Below, in pieces: positions 37,330 to 46,178 of a stretch of DNA of 54,474 bases. Each line of letters starts with the position of its first letter. Within the stretch, counting starts at the first letter, position 1. The translations under genes were made by a program, and so were the position numbers. The DNA is from CAVEFW01 sp963643505 (GTDB lineage Bacteria > Actinomycetota > Coriobacteriia > Coriobacteriales > Eggerthellaceae), in assembly GCA_963643505.1 (NCBI GenBank), contig CAVIKF010000011.1, forward strand, positions 1 through 54,474, written 5' to 3'. The notes below the pieces were generated by a model that worked only from the letters and a program-made list of their open reading frames with translations, was not told the DNA's origin and did no database searches.

Positions 37330-37456
37330 ATAAAAACCTCCGGCGCAATAATGCCACTTTTCAAACCGCAGAATTTGCTCATATTGGTAGAAACGTAAAT
37401 ATAAAACACAGCGTGCGTCTTCCAACTGGTGGCTTAGCCGGCGTCGCAACGTTCGA

Positions 37457-37999
37457 TCAGCGAGATCCAACGCAGGCGCCTGAGGAAAAAATTTCTGCAT
37501 ATGCGCCTGATTGGTTTACCACCGTGTTAAGCGTCGTTCTTTGCACCGAGGCTTTTCCTGATGTTGCCACGCCTTCATGCCAAGTCGAAATCGGCTCGCG
37601 CAAGTATTGTATGGAATCGAAACCGTAGCGCTCACCGATGTCATCCAATCTGTCTAAGACGCTAATCGTTTCGCCGTTACGCCCTATTCGAAGGTCTGCC
37701 AAATTTAGAACCATTAGCTCATCAGAAACATATTTCGGTGACGGCTTTCCGTGCCAATACACCTCTTGCCAGTATTTGTAGCCGGAGTTCTTGAGAATCT
37801 TTCCACCCTCATCGGGGTGCTCAGGTTGCTCTTCAGAAAATTCATAGCCAATATCATGCAGGTATCCCAAAGCAAACATTTCCCTGCATTTGTTTTCGTC
37901 CCAGAGCAGAATATTCCTGCAAATATCCTCGACCAATTTTCCTACGGCGAGCATGTGTTTTAGCCGATTCTTATCTATTCCGATATACCCAGAGTCCAT
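37457..37999 (-). CDS. HD-domain hydrolase
   Basis: A 180-aa protein with the HD superfamily pattern: His15, the doublet His48-Asp49 in GYLHDIGYE, and a further His in EVYWHGKP, then NLADLRIGRNGE with the late Asp. HD proteins are metal-dependent phosphohydrolases acting on nucleotides or phosphodiesters. This short, single-domain form resembles those acting on small nucleotide-like substrates, but the substrate cannot be told. The tail after ~150 has no motif. AAGGT lies upstream of the ATG at longer than usual spacing. Confidence 0.75.
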   Translation of the reverse strand: MDSGYIGIDKNRLKHMLAVGKLVEDICRNILLWDENKCREMFALGYLHDIGYEFSEEQPEHPDEGGKILKNSGYKYWQEVYWHGKPSPKYVSDELMVLNLADLRIGRNGETISVLDRLDDIGERYGFDSIQYLREPISTWHEGVATSGKASVQRTTLNTVVNQSGAYAEIFSSGACVGSR

Positions 38000-38117
38000 C
38001 GTTAGCTTATTACCTTCTTACCGGTTTTTAAATGGTTTCTGCCAATCTCGGAGGCCTTGAATTCTTAGGCCGACGCATCGCAGGTTAAGGTTATGTTCGC
38101 AGGCCCACTCGAGACTT

Positions 38118-38154
38118 CTCCTTAGTCTGCTCGCCGAGAGAGCGAACTAAGGAG
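38118..38154. terminator. Stem-loop in the 38-kb intergenic region
   Basis: A 9-bp perfect stem (CTCCTTAGT / ACTAAGGAG), plus an inner GCTC/GAGC pairing. It overlaps the stop of the small ORF at 38122. There is no T run. Confidence 0.4.
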
Positions 38155-38235
38155 ACCTGCCCCCATAGGCTCAAAATTCTCTGCGTCATTCGGGTCTATT
38201 CCATAAATTTCTTTCCAGTCCGGCACTTCGTACAT
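38122..38235 (-). CDS. Small 37-aa ORF with good ribosome binding site
   Basis: The protein begins MYEVPDWKEIYGIDPNDAE and ends LSSLSRRAD. AAAGGA lies 8 bases before the ATG. It is acidic, without a membrane segment. I do not recognise it. It could be a small protein of the element or the start of a truncated gene, because its stop falls in a hairpin. Confidence 0.4.
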   Translation of the reverse strand: MYEVPDWKEIYGIDPNDAENFEPMGAGLLSSLSRRAD

Positions 38236-38347
38236 GCTTTATCCTTTCAGATGATGCGCATCTATATAATTGCAAGAACTTTGGCGATTTTCGCGATGAT
38301 ACGCCCAACCTTGTAGCTAAAACTCGATGTGAATAATGACAAATTAT

Positions 38348-39733
38348 TTAGCAGCACTCCTCAAGCACAACTCCGTCCCATTCCAAAATAATCCTCTTGG
38401 CCTCCTCCCACTCGGCGCGGGCTGCGGCCTTCGTGAGGTCGGTGTAACGCGGGTTGGTCTCGAGCTGATATGCCGGCTCCATGCGACCGCGCTGACCGCG
38501 GATGAAAATCCACCACATTCCCGCAGGTGTCTCGAGCAAGGAACTTGCCGGTTTGTTGGCGCGCAAGGCAAAATAGTTCGCGGTCCGCTCGTCTTGGAAA
38601 GCCAAAACGAGTTGCGCATCGCAGTTGCCGATGATCGAATTTGCCGCAGGTTCGCCGTAGCGCGCCTCGAGCTGGCTGACGGTTTGGCAGATGACCGTGC
38701 AGCTGATCTCCCGGCTGCGAATCACAGACAGCACGTCGTCCATGTTCGGTAGGTAGAGGTTGGCGAAGTCGTCGAGCACGAAGCGCACGGGCACCGGCAG
38801 GCGATGGTCTGCGTAGTCATTGTCGGCCGAGTCGCACAGGGCGCAAAACGCCTGGCGCACGAACATGCTTGTCAGCCTATCCAGGCTTCGGTCCATGTCG
38901 TTCACGGTGACGAAGAGGGCGCGTTTTTTTTGTCCAAACGAGCGGAAATCCACCTGTTTCGGATGATGATATGAGCTTATGACCTCGGGAAAGCCGAAAG
39001 CCATAAGGTTCGCCGCGATGATGCCCATGATGCTCGAGTGCATCTTCGTGGCGCCGCAGGTGACCATCGCGCGGCGGTACACTCCTGGCGAGTATGCTTC
39101 TGGATTTTCTTCCTCTAGCTGCTCGAACAAGGCATCGGCGCAACCGGTGCACGATTGTTCGAACACCCTGATCACCGACCCCATGTGCCACTCCTCGCTT
39201 GGGAGAGCCTCGAACACGTAGGCGATGAATGCGCTTAGATAGTTGGCTGCCGCGAGGGGCCAAAACGGGTCGCTTTCGTGGTCTTCGACGGGGCAGATCG
39301 CCGACGCGATGGTAATGATGTCCTGAAACACCGGGTAGCCGTCTTCGTCGAGGCGCACATGGGCTATGGGGTTGTAGCCCACCGTGCCCCCTATGCGCGT
39401 GAAGTCGAGCTGGTCAACCTCGTAGCCGGCCTCGGCAAGATAAGGGCCGACCTCGCGGTACAGGCTTCCCTTGCAGTCGATCACGATATAGGAGCCTTGG
39501 GCCTGCATCAGGTTGGGCTTTACGTGGTGGCGCGTCTTTCCGCCGCCCGAGCACCCCAGCACCAAGACATTGTTGTTCAAGCCCGATTTCCAGGTGTCGG
39601 TTTCCAGCTCCGTTTCCGAGGTGAGCAGGGTTTTGCCTTGATAGGCGCTCCGATCAACGGGCTTCGGCGAGAAAGGCTCGTCCGCCAAAACATAGATGGG
39701 TTCAAGATCGATTTTGGATTCCGTTTTAGCCAT
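38348..39733 (-). CDS. VirD4/TraG-type conjugative coupling protein
   Basis: 461 aa. The Walker A is GCSGGGKT (residues 60-67). KPNLMQAQGSYIVIDCKGSLYREVG follows, the usual VirD4/TraG string. The Walker B is RFVLDDFANL, then ICQTVSQLEARYG and IGNCDAQLVLA, which are typical of TraG/TraD. The family uses ATP to feed the relaxase-DNA complex into a type IV secretion channel. It lacks the N-terminal membrane helices of full VirD4 (usually 550-650 aa), so it is a soluble type or trimmed. AGAGGAG precedes the ATG. No relaxase or mating-pair genes are in the window. Together with the ClpP gene upstream it looks like a relic of an integrative conjugative element. Confidence 0.88.
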   Translation of the reverse strand: MAKTESKIDLEPIYVLADEPFSPKPVDRSAYQGKTLLTSETELETDTWKSGLNNNVLVLGCSGGGKTRHHVKPNLMQAQGSYIVIDCKGSLYREVGPYLAEAGYEVDQLDFTRIGGTVGYNPIAHVRLDEDGYPVFQDIITIASAICPVEDHESDPFWPLAAANYLSAFIAYVFEALPSEEWHMGSVIRVFEQSCTGCADALFEQLEEENPEAYSPGVYRRAMVTCGATKMHSSIMGIIAANLMAFGFPEVISSYHHPKQVDFRSFGQKKRALFVTVNDMDRSLDRLTSMFVRQAFCALCDSADNDYADHRLPVPVRFVLDDFANLYLPNMDDVLSVIRSREISCTVICQTVSQLEARYGEPAANSIIGNCDAQLVLAFQDERTANYFALRANKPASSLLETPAGMWWIFIRGQRGRMEPAYQLETNPRYTDLTKAAARAEWEEAKRIILEWDGVVLEECC

Positions 39734-39766
39734 GGTTTTCTCCTCTGGGAATCTGGGAATGATGAG

Positions 39767-40357
39767 TTAGAGATCGCGAATGACGCGATCGGCCAAATGT
39801 GCGGCAACAGCCTCGTCGGCTTCGAAATAGGTATCGCGAGCTGTGAGCTCGAACACCTCCTCGAGTGACATTCCGGTGTGCTCGGAGATGACCTGCGCCG
39901 TGATGTCGCGGATGCGCATGAGGTCGTCGGCGCGCGCCTTTACCGATAGGGCGCTTCCGCCCACGCCGCCGGGGATGAGCGGGTCGTGAATCATGACGCG
40001 ACTATGTGGCAGCATGTCTCGCAAGTCGCCGGCAACAAAAAGCAGTGCCGCCATGCTTGCTGCGAGTCCTAGGCAAACAGTGCGAATTGGGCAGCTGATA
40101 GCGCACATGACGTCGTAAAGGGCAAGTCCTGAGCTCACCTCGCCGCCGGGGCTGTTGATGAACAGCGTGATGGCGTCGTCGGGATCGGCTTTCTGCAGAT
40201 GTCGCATGCCACGGATAATGTCTGCCACCGAGTCGGCATCGACGGGGCCGGACAGCTCGAGTTCGCGATCGGCGAGCATCTCGTCGCGGATGTCGAACCT
40301 TTCCAGGCCAAGCGATGTTTCCTTCATGATGAGTGGCGAATAGGGATACGTGCTCAT
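39767..40357 (-). CDS. ClpP-family serine protease encoded in a mobile-element relic
   Basis: 196 aa from ATG 40357 (AAGGAC 6 bases upstream). The frame is open further up, but those starts have no ribosome binding site. The catalytic triad of ClpP is present: Ser101 in GLAASMAALL, His124 in HSRVMIHDP, Asp175 in ARDTYFEA, with FINSPGG for the oxyanion region. It lies 33 bp upstream of the coupling protein on the same strand, so co-transcribed. The N-terminus (STYPYSPLIMKETSLGLERFDIRD) differs from housekeeping ClpP, and no Clp ATPase is beside it. It may process element proteins or replace host ClpP in a mixed complex (inference). Confidence 0.85.
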   Translation of the reverse strand: MSTYPYSPLIMKETSLGLERFDIRDEMLADRELELSGPVDADSVADIIRGMRHLQKADPDDAITLFINSPGGEVSSGLALYDVMCAISCPIRTVCLGLAASMAALLFVAGDLRDMLPHSRVMIHDPLIPGGVGGSALSVKARADDLMRIRDITAQVISEHTGMSLEEVFELTARDTYFEADEAVAAHLADRVIRDL

Positions 40358-40809
40358 GGTCGTCCTTTCGTGAATGGCGCCGCAGCGCTGCCGGAGTTGT
40401 GCGAGCAGGGCAGGGCAGCAGTTGGACCGCTCGATTCCAGAGCGCAAAATGCCTGCTTGGCCGCTTTTGTTGTGCCAAATGGCGCAGCAAAAGGCTAGTC
40501 CTGCTCACAATGTTTCCCTGTATTAAGTTGTAGAAATATGGGAATGAGACTTACATGTGACACGGCGCCGCGCATTACGCGACTTGTAACCAAGGGCCAC
40601 CGTTGCAGCCCCCATGTAAATCTTAAAATGGCGATCCCAAAATCGCCGATCGGGTGCGCTTAGGTTATACCGCCAGTGTTTTGTGGCTGTCAAGAAAAAT
40701 TTTTTGACGAATCGAAACAGCCTTCCATAAGTAAATAACGGTACGCTAACATACAGGATAGTTACAGATATGTGCCAGAACTGCAGAACAGACGACTCCG
40801 AGGGGCGAT
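40358..40809. other. Divergent intergenic region upstream of clpP-like gene
   Basis: A 452-bp region. A hairpin at 40464-40493 (14-bp stem with two G-T pairs, CTTTTGTTGTGCCA paired with TGGCGCAGCAAAAG) lies ~110 bp upstream of the ClpP start. The stretch around 40690-40760 is AT-rich (AAAAATTTTTTG) and likely holds the promoter for the gene at 40810. No gene is seen. Confidence 0.45.
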
Positions 40810-41469
40810 ATGAGCAATCAGTTTTTCGACAGCCTTTACAACGGCTACACCGGCGAATACCAACTTACGGCCTCTCTGTACCGGCACGGGCTCGACGCTT
40901 TGCGTCCGCCGGCGGATATGGGGATCGATGTGGTTTCGCTCAATCTCAAGCAAAGACTCGAAGACCCGACTGTCGCCGCGGAAACATTTCTGTTTCAGGT
41001 GAAAACAGCCATGACCGAGGTCGGCGAAGACGAGAACAATCCGGGGGCGTTCCAAACCGTCTACTTCAAGTTGAGCGAGAGCGAGCTCGACTTGCTTGCA
41101 CATGGGCACGACCGCGTGCTGTTCTGTTATGTGTACAACACCAAAGCCGATGTCCTCACCGATGTTCTTGAGACGCCGTTCATGTGCTTTTGGATTGACG
41201 GCGAGCGTCTCGGGGCCTTGCGGGAGGCCGGCGCTTTCGTCAAGCTGGATGGTGAGTGGAAGTTTACGCTCACGTGCCAGCTTAGAAAGCCCGCGCACGA
41301 GAATGGCCACTGGTATGCCCTGGTCGTGGACGCACATGGCAATAAGCTCGAGCACGGGAGTATTTCCGAAGTAGGCTATCTGGGAACTATCGGCGGATAC
41401 CTCACCTCTTCAGACGATGCCGACCACTACAGCGTCGGGGGCTATCTGGACTACGCCCGCAAGTTCTAG
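40810..41469 (+). CDS. Putative PD-(D/E)XK-like nuclease-fold protein, stand-alone
   Basis: 219 aa. The N-terminal ~70 residues show Glu16 in GYTGEYQL, Asp40 in MGIDVVSL and Gln63-x-Lys65 in FLFQVKTA. This E-D-QxK spacing is that of restriction-endonuclease-like folds such as DUF4365-type proteins. The rest is beta-rich (TVYFKLSESELDLL, RVLFCYVYNT) and would fit the same fold. GAGGGG precedes the ATG. It stands alone between the conjugation relics and another nuclease gene. Activity is not shown. A defence or element-maintenance role is inference. Confidence 0.55.
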   Translation: MSNQFFDSLYNGYTGEYQLTASLYRHGLDALRPPADMGIDVVSLNLKQRLEDPTVAAETFLFQVKTAMTEVGEDENNPGAFQTVYFKLSESELDLLAHGHDRVLFCYVYNTKADVLTDVLETPFMCFWIDGERLGALREAGAFVKLDGEWKFTLTCQLRKPAHENGHWYALVVDAHGNKLEHGSISEVGYLGTIGGYLTSSDDADHYSVGGYLDYARKF

Positions 41470-41807
41470 ACGCGGGCGCGTACGGGGCCAATTATGGGGA
41501 AGGAATTCCCATTTTTGATTTCGTTTTTACTCTATCGGGAATCCACGCGTTTTGGCTGATGTTTGCGTCACAGCTTGCTGCAATTTGCTTCCTCGATGAA
41601 TAGTATCTATTGGCGTTTCCCTCCGTTGGGCTTGGTTATTCCCAGGTGCATGCACGGCAGGAACAACGTGCGACGAACCACCCTCTACGACCAAATAGAG
41701 GGGTTTACGGGTAAAAGTTTTACGTTTTCTAAATAATTGGTGCGTTAAACGGCGACTAACGTCATACCCACTCTATGGTTGCTAAAGTCCGAGGTGTGCG
41801 TGCGTGC
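41470..41807. other. Intergenic region with guaA-tail-like repeat
   Basis: It lies between convergent genes. It contains the 29-bp repeat at 41767-41795 and otherwise AT-rich sequence with no gene. Confidence 0.5.
41767..41795 (-). repeat. Attachment-site-like direct repeat, left copy
   Basis: It matches 53836-53864 at 26 of 29 bases in the same orientation. On the minus strand it reads LATIEWV then stop, close to the end of GMP synthase (ATIEWE). The 3' end of guaA is a common integration target of bacterial islands. Confidence 0.55.
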
Positions 41808-42941
41808 CTAGTCGACAAGGTGCAACGCCATGACCATAGCTTTGAATTCTTCGACGATCTCTTCGTCAGAAGTGTTCACGGGGAGCTTTTTCGCTATCAC
41901 GAACTTGTCCCCGTCGGGCTCCGGCGAGTATCCTGCCTCTGCCAAACGATTCGTCACCATGGCCTTCACCGACCCGTTTACTACCCAGCACTGCAATCTC
42001 ATTTCGGTAAGTCCATGGCTGATTTCGGGATGGATCGCATCCTTAATTCCGAGGGCTCCAACTTTGTAATAAGTTGAGCATCCCAGGTAATACTTGTTTG
42101 GCGAGTAAACGTGCGGTTGTCCCAACCCTGAGTCTTTGAGCCACTCGTCCTCTTGCATGGCGTCGCGTAGATTCGCCCCTTGCGCCCTCATCGCAGAGGA
42201 TGCTTCTTCCATTTTCTCTTGCATGAGCAGTACGTCTTCGAGGTTCTCTCCAAGAAAATCGAACAGTTCTTTATTTGCCTCCATGGGAGATGCCTCCAAA
42301 TTCTCAATGGTTCTCATGAAATCCTTCATCAGATGAAGCCAGTCGCTGTCTGCGTTTAAATATACCTCGCCCAACGATGCCTTCACTTTTGAAAAAAGAT
42401 CGGCGTAAGTGACATTGCAGAGTAGCGTGCCTTCCGACTCGCAGCGCTCGAGCCAGGCGTCCGTTTGGCTTCCCTCGTCATTGAGGGTTAATGTCATGAG
42501 CAGCGGCCTTTTCTCGGATTCCGCCAACTGCTTGACTCGCCCTGCGTACGCCTGGAGATTGTTGTATAGAGAAGCGCCGATTTTGTTCTCGATGCCCAAG
42601 ACGAAATCTTGGCCTTCAGCCACAATGTCAATCCGGAGGTTCTCCTTAACATTGGAGGTTACCTCTTCTAGACGGCATTGAGTTGCCCGTAAATCGTAGA
42701 GGCTTGAAGAGAAACCCTCGCGCTTTTCGTCTGCGGCATCGAGTAACGCCCTTATCCAAAGGTCGCCCAGACCGTGCTCGCCTTCGCTTTCCAGGAAGAA
42801 AGCAACGACCTTGCTGATCGTGATTTCCCTATGTTCAATGCCGGCCACCTCAAAAAATGTCTTTTTTCGACGCGACTGTGGAAGATTGAGAATGCGCAGA
42901 GACTTGACTAGCTTCTCCAGACGAAGAATATCGCTATTCAC
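41808..42941 (-). CDS. PD-(D/E)XK nuclease superfamily protein (PDDEXK_4-like)
   Basis: 377 aa. The start is GTG 42941 with AGGAGG 6 bases upstream. The catalytic core is clear: Asp105 in LRIDIVAEG, Glu118-x-Lys120 in LGIENKIGA, and the Q-x-Y pattern in NNLQAYAGRV (Gln130, Tyr132), as in the PDDEXK_4 family. The N-terminal helices (FFEVAGIEHREITISKVVAFFL) match the start of that family, where it reads E-x-x-H/S...LAWLL. The C-terminal half is helical and then beta (CWVVNGSVKAMVTNRLAEAGY). Such genes are common in defence islands. The target is unknown. It lies just inside the left att-like repeat, transcribed towards it. Confidence 0.75.
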   Translation of the reverse strand: MNSDILRLEKLVKSLRILNLPQSRRKKTFFEVAGIEHREITISKVVAFFLESEGEHGLGDLWIRALLDAADEKREGFSSSLYDLRATQCRLEEVTSNVKENLRIDIVAEGQDFVLGIENKIGASLYNNLQAYAGRVKQLAESEKRPLLMTLTLNDEGSQTDAWLERCESEGTLLCNVTYADLFSKVKASLGEVYLNADSDWLHLMKDFMRTIENLEASPMEANKELFDFLGENLEDVLLMQEKMEEASSAMRAQGANLRDAMQEDEWLKDSGLGQPHVYSPNKYYLGCSTYYKVGALGIKDAIHPEISHGLTEMRLQCWVVNGSVKAMVTNRLAEAGYSPEPDGDKFVIAKKLPVNTSDEEIVEEFKAMVMALHLVD

Positions 42942-43393
42942 CGGCGCCTCCTATCTGGTATCTCGAGCTGCATGAAACGCTTAAAGCGATTGGGTGGCAT
43001 AAGGCTTCCGCGCCATGCGCGACCGTAGCTGTTAATCGCATTATAGTCGCGTTGATTAGGACACTCTGGATTGGCTGCTCAGAAACCCCTCAAGAACATC
43101 GCCTTATCGCTGTGCGGTTATATTTCGGAGTGATAAGCTGCCACAACAGAACATCCCCTCCTGCCCAGTGGAAAGGTGACAGCGCGCATGACCAGTGCGC
43201 TCGCCGCTTTCGTCAACGAACATGCTCAAAGTTTTGGTCGCGAAGGCCGTCGAGGACCGCGGCTGCAACCCGTCGGCAGCGGGCTACGCGGGCAGCGCAA
43301 GGGGGCATTCCGGACGGATATTGGCGCTTGTGGTGGCCGATATGGCCAGTCGCTGTTCTTTGTTGCCAGCATTGTCGCTGAGCTTGATGGACA
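42942..43393. other. Intergenic region, possibly with decayed coding sequence
   Basis: Overlapping plus-strand frames at 43176-43445 and 43195-43419 are GC-rich and protein-like in places (MTSALAAFVNEHAQSFG; VEDRGCNPSAAGYAGSARGHSG), but neither is convincing. They overlap the end of the membrane-protein gene on the other strand. A frame-disrupted relic is possible. Confidence 0.3.
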
Positions 43394-44878
43394 TTATCGA
43401 TTGCGAGCCCAAGCGGTAAGGTTGTCGTCTGTGTATACGACGTAGTAGCCCGCGTCACCCATTATCGCCTCATAGTACGGAACCTCGTTGGCGTTGAATA
43501 TGCATGCATCGTATTTTTCGGAAGATACATGGCTAACTACGTCGGTGGGGTAGTAACGACCTTGGCGAACCATGTCAGCCGCAAGATCTTTCCCGCCGTT
43601 TATCTGTGGCAGGAACAGTTCCGCTCTTTCATCGTATGCGGGCTTAAATCCAGCCATTTCGATCCATCCACCGGTTCCAAATGAGTTCAGCACGGCAGAC
43701 CCTGGCTGTACGCCAGCGTTTTCGAGTGCCTCTATTGCGGCGGAGCGTGATTCTGAATGCCAAACGGAGTCGGGCCTTGCTGCGCTGAGTACGCCGAAAG
43801 TGCCGAATATGAGTACCGCACTGGCGGCTAATCGACTTACTACCAGACCGAAGGTGGGCGCATCTTCTGTATTGTCTGCGAGCAATTGAGCGAAGGCGTA
43901 CACCGCTACGGGCCAGAATAGAATCCCGTTGCGGAACTGGGAGAACGCCATTGCCGCCATCAGGGCAAACATGACATCGGAATAGCTGATTCTGCCGCCT
44001 TTGCGCGCTCTTATGAATACGTACGCCAAAACAACGCAGAGGAAAATGTCATTGTATAGGTTTGCGGTTCCGAATTGCGGCGCCTTGAGCTCTCCGATGC
44101 CAAGGGCTGCAAGTCCGGGCCCCATCGACAGAAACACATAAAGACTCGACCAAATTCCGTAAGGGGAAAATGCAGATGCCGTACAGGTGGCAACACCGCA
44201 AATAATAATTTCGCGCCTTCGCCCGATAGCACGTGTGTCGAGCATTGCCGCAACGAGGGGGATGGCAGCCACGGGCCACATTGTGCAATGCAGATTGGCC
44301 ATTGCTGCAGAAACTGTTACTGGGATGATGAGGGCGCGGCGCGAGCCGTCGAGCCATTTAGCGGCGGCAATAATGGAAATAACAAAGGCGCACACGTCAA
44401 GGGCGCGTGGATTTGTTTTGATGAAAGGAAGGCATACGGCGATGGCGAAGGCAGTCAGCAGGCTGGCGGTACGCTTCGGCGCTCCTGCGATACGGCATGC
44501 TTTATAGATGAGGATTGTTGCTATGCACCATAGACCGAATACGAGAGTGCTCACCGCCATCGGGCCTATGTTGTCGTACAGAACAGCGACAACGACGCAG
44601 AATACCCATTGTTGAGCGATGCAACGAAGCCCGTCGTTGCAAGTGAGGGTGTCAACCCATGGAAGACCGTCAGTAAGGATGGATCGGCCAAGGGCTATGA
44701 TGTAGTTGATATCGTTGTCCCACCACATGCCAAACGCCCAACAAGTTGCAACCGACAGCGCAAGCGCTAACAGGGGAAGAACCCATGTTACGTCCAGGCG
44801 CGCGATGAATCCCTCGACCGGCTTCGACATAACCGATTGGAGACTGCTTGCTGGTTTGGCGTTTTTGGTGATGCTCAA
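43394..44878 (-). CDS. Polytopic membrane protein, GT-C glycosyltransferase-like
   Basis: 494 aa from TTG 44878, chosen because GGAGG lies exactly 6 bases upstream. The frame is open from an ATG at 44920 that has no ribosome binding site. About 11 membrane helices are predicted. The first external loop has WWDNDINYIIALGRSILTDGLPWVDTLT and later QQWVFCVV. This is the layout of GT-C-fold proteins (acidic pair in the first loop, then a conserved aromatic helix). The last ~130 residues form a soluble domain (AIEALENAGVQPGSAVLNSFGTGGWIEMAGFKPAYDERAELFL), as in putative membrane glycosyltransferases that use lipid-linked sugars. No sugar genes are adjacent, so the substrate is unknown. It is distinct from the protein at 16145. 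Confidence 0.65.
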   Translation of the reverse strand: MSITKNAKPASSLQSVMSKPVEGFIARLDVTWVLPLLALALSVATCWAFGMWWDNDINYIIALGRSILTDGLPWVDTLTCNDGLRCIAQQWVFCVVVAVLYDNIGPMAVSTLVFGLWCIATILIYKACRIAGAPKRTASLLTAFAIAVCLPFIKTNPRALDVCAFVISIIAAAKWLDGSRRALIIPVTVSAAMANLHCTMWPVAAIPLVAAMLDTRAIGRRREIIICGVATCTASAFSPYGIWSSLYVFLSMGPGLAALGIGELKAPQFGTANLYNDIFLCVVLAYVFIRARKGGRISYSDVMFALMAAMAFSQFRNGILFWPVAVYAFAQLLADNTEDAPTFGLVVSRLAASAVLIFGTFGVLSAARPDSVWHSESRSAAIEALENAGVQPGSAVLNSFGTGGWIEMAGFKPAYDERAELFLPQINGGKDLAADMVRQGRYYPTDVVSHVSSEKYDACIFNANEVPYYEAIMGDAGYYVVYTDDNLTAWARNR

Positions 44879-45171
44879 TGCTTTCCTCCATTGTTTCGTA
44901 ACAATGCTTAAAGTGAGCATCGTCGTATTCGTAGCTAACCTGTGCGGTGCGTTGCGGTAATTGCGTCACTGCTAAAAGGCAAATTCCAGGCATGCGGTTT
45001 CAACGCATTTGTGATTCTAAAGTAGGGGAATGGTTGCGTTTGTCCCTAAATAGGGTGTTTCAAAATCCCGGAACGACCTTATGTGCTCTTGGTGCGAAAT
45101 AGGAACGATTTATGCACGATTATGCCGCTTGAGCGGGGTTGGGAACGCGGTGAAAATCAGGCCAACAACGC

Positions 45172-45795
45172 TCAAGCGCCCCTGTCGCCCACAAGTTCCG
45201 CCAGGACACTGGCGATATCGGCATTTATGCAGATGGACTGCCTCGCGATATTTTCGGGGCAAAGAGCCTCGCCCTGATTGACGCACGCATACGTTGCTTC
45301 CGGATTGCTTGCCGTCATCCGTCAAAACGGATACTTGATGATCACCGGGGTGTTGAAGCCCACATCTAGCTCCAGATAGAGGACTCTACCTTCTTCATGG
45401 GAGCGCAAGAAGTCGCTATAGCGTTTTGCTGCCTGGTGCCCCCTCGTCTTCTACGAAAGAACCGTCGGCACGCAGGTTGGTGGTAAGAGGCCCACCGCAA
45501 TGCGGGCACAAAGGGATGAGTGCCGAGGGGATGCGCATGTCTTGCTGCTGGGCAACCATCTGACGTATCGCTTCCTCGTTGTCAAATGTCTCCTGGCAAC
45601 AAGGCTCACTGCACGGGAACAGGCCATAGTCACCTTGGGTATAAAACAGGCGCTCTTTATCAAAGCCGGCCTTTTGGAAACAATGGTCCACATTGGTGGT
45701 CAAGACAAAGTAGTCTTTTGCCTTCCATCAGCTTCAAAAGACTCCTGTACACGGGCTTTGGCGCGTCGATGTAGCGGTTTATGAGGATATATCGA
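45172..45795 (-). pseudogene. Macrodomain-linked sirtuin (SirTM-type), decayed
   Basis: Pieces of a Sir2-family protein are readable in order on the minus strand: GRYILINRYIDAPKPVYRSLLKLMEGK, then after a one-base shift (extra A) YFVLTTNVDHCFQKAGFDKERLFYTQGDYGLF with the zinc-type C-x4-C...CPHCGG set. After a two-base loss at EDEG comes AKRYSDFLRSHEEGRVLYLELDVGFNTPVIIKYPF. A TGA stands where Trp is expected, then MTASNPEATYACVNQGEAL...DIASVLAEL. The N-terminal NAD-binding part is deleted and fused to the macrodomain tail. SirTM enzymes ADP-ribosylate a lipoylated GcvH-like protein in oxidative-stress operons. This copy cannot be functional. Confidence 0.8.
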
Positions 45796-46178
45796 CCCCA
45801 ACCAGCATAGGTGTGGATGGCTTTGTCGACACAGCAATGGTTTGGAACATATCACCCGGCCATCGCGCTGTTTGCCGCATTGACAATCGCGTCGCACTTG
45901 AGGGTGGTGATATCGCCTTGCCATAGATACAGCCCTGGCTGCAGGGGCGTCAAATCCGCAGAGTCCGTGATGCCTGCTGCATAGATTTCACCTTTGAGAT
46001 ATTCGTCCTGAATCTTCAGAAACTCTGTTCCGGCACGCTGCGGTGCGCGGACGTTCAGGAGTGCGCGCAGAAGACGGCGTTGACCGTCCGCATCATCCGG
46101 AATGCGCATGCCCTGATACTCCGCGTGGTCGTCTAGCAACGCCCGGATGAGGAACAGCCGCCTTTCTCTCTGGTCCAT
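45796..46178 (-). pseudogene. Macrodomain protein of the sirtuin operon, decayed
   Basis: ATG 46178 (GAGG upstream). The N-terminal part matches the SirTM-linked macrodomain family (IPDDADGQRRLLRALLNVRAP, FLKIQDEYL, LYLWQGDITTLKCDAIVNAANSAM). A TGA then stands where Cys is expected (AG-stop-YVPNHCCVDKAIHTYAG continues in the same frame), and after HTYAG the gene is fused to the sirtuin remnant by deletion. Intact members remove ADP-ribose from the sirtuin's target. Confidence 0.8.

Noticed and set aside
40464..40493. Hairpin upstream of the clpP-like gene as an intrinsic terminator
   Set aside because: Contains G-T pairs, has no T run in either direction and lies upstream of the gene. Recorded only as a hairpin in the intergenic entry.
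43176..43445. Plus-strand 89-aa frame between nuclease and membrane-protein genes
   Set aside because: The ribosome binding site is too far from the start, the composition is Arg/Gly-rich as in shadow frames, and it overlaps the end of the opposite gene. Kept only as a possible relic.
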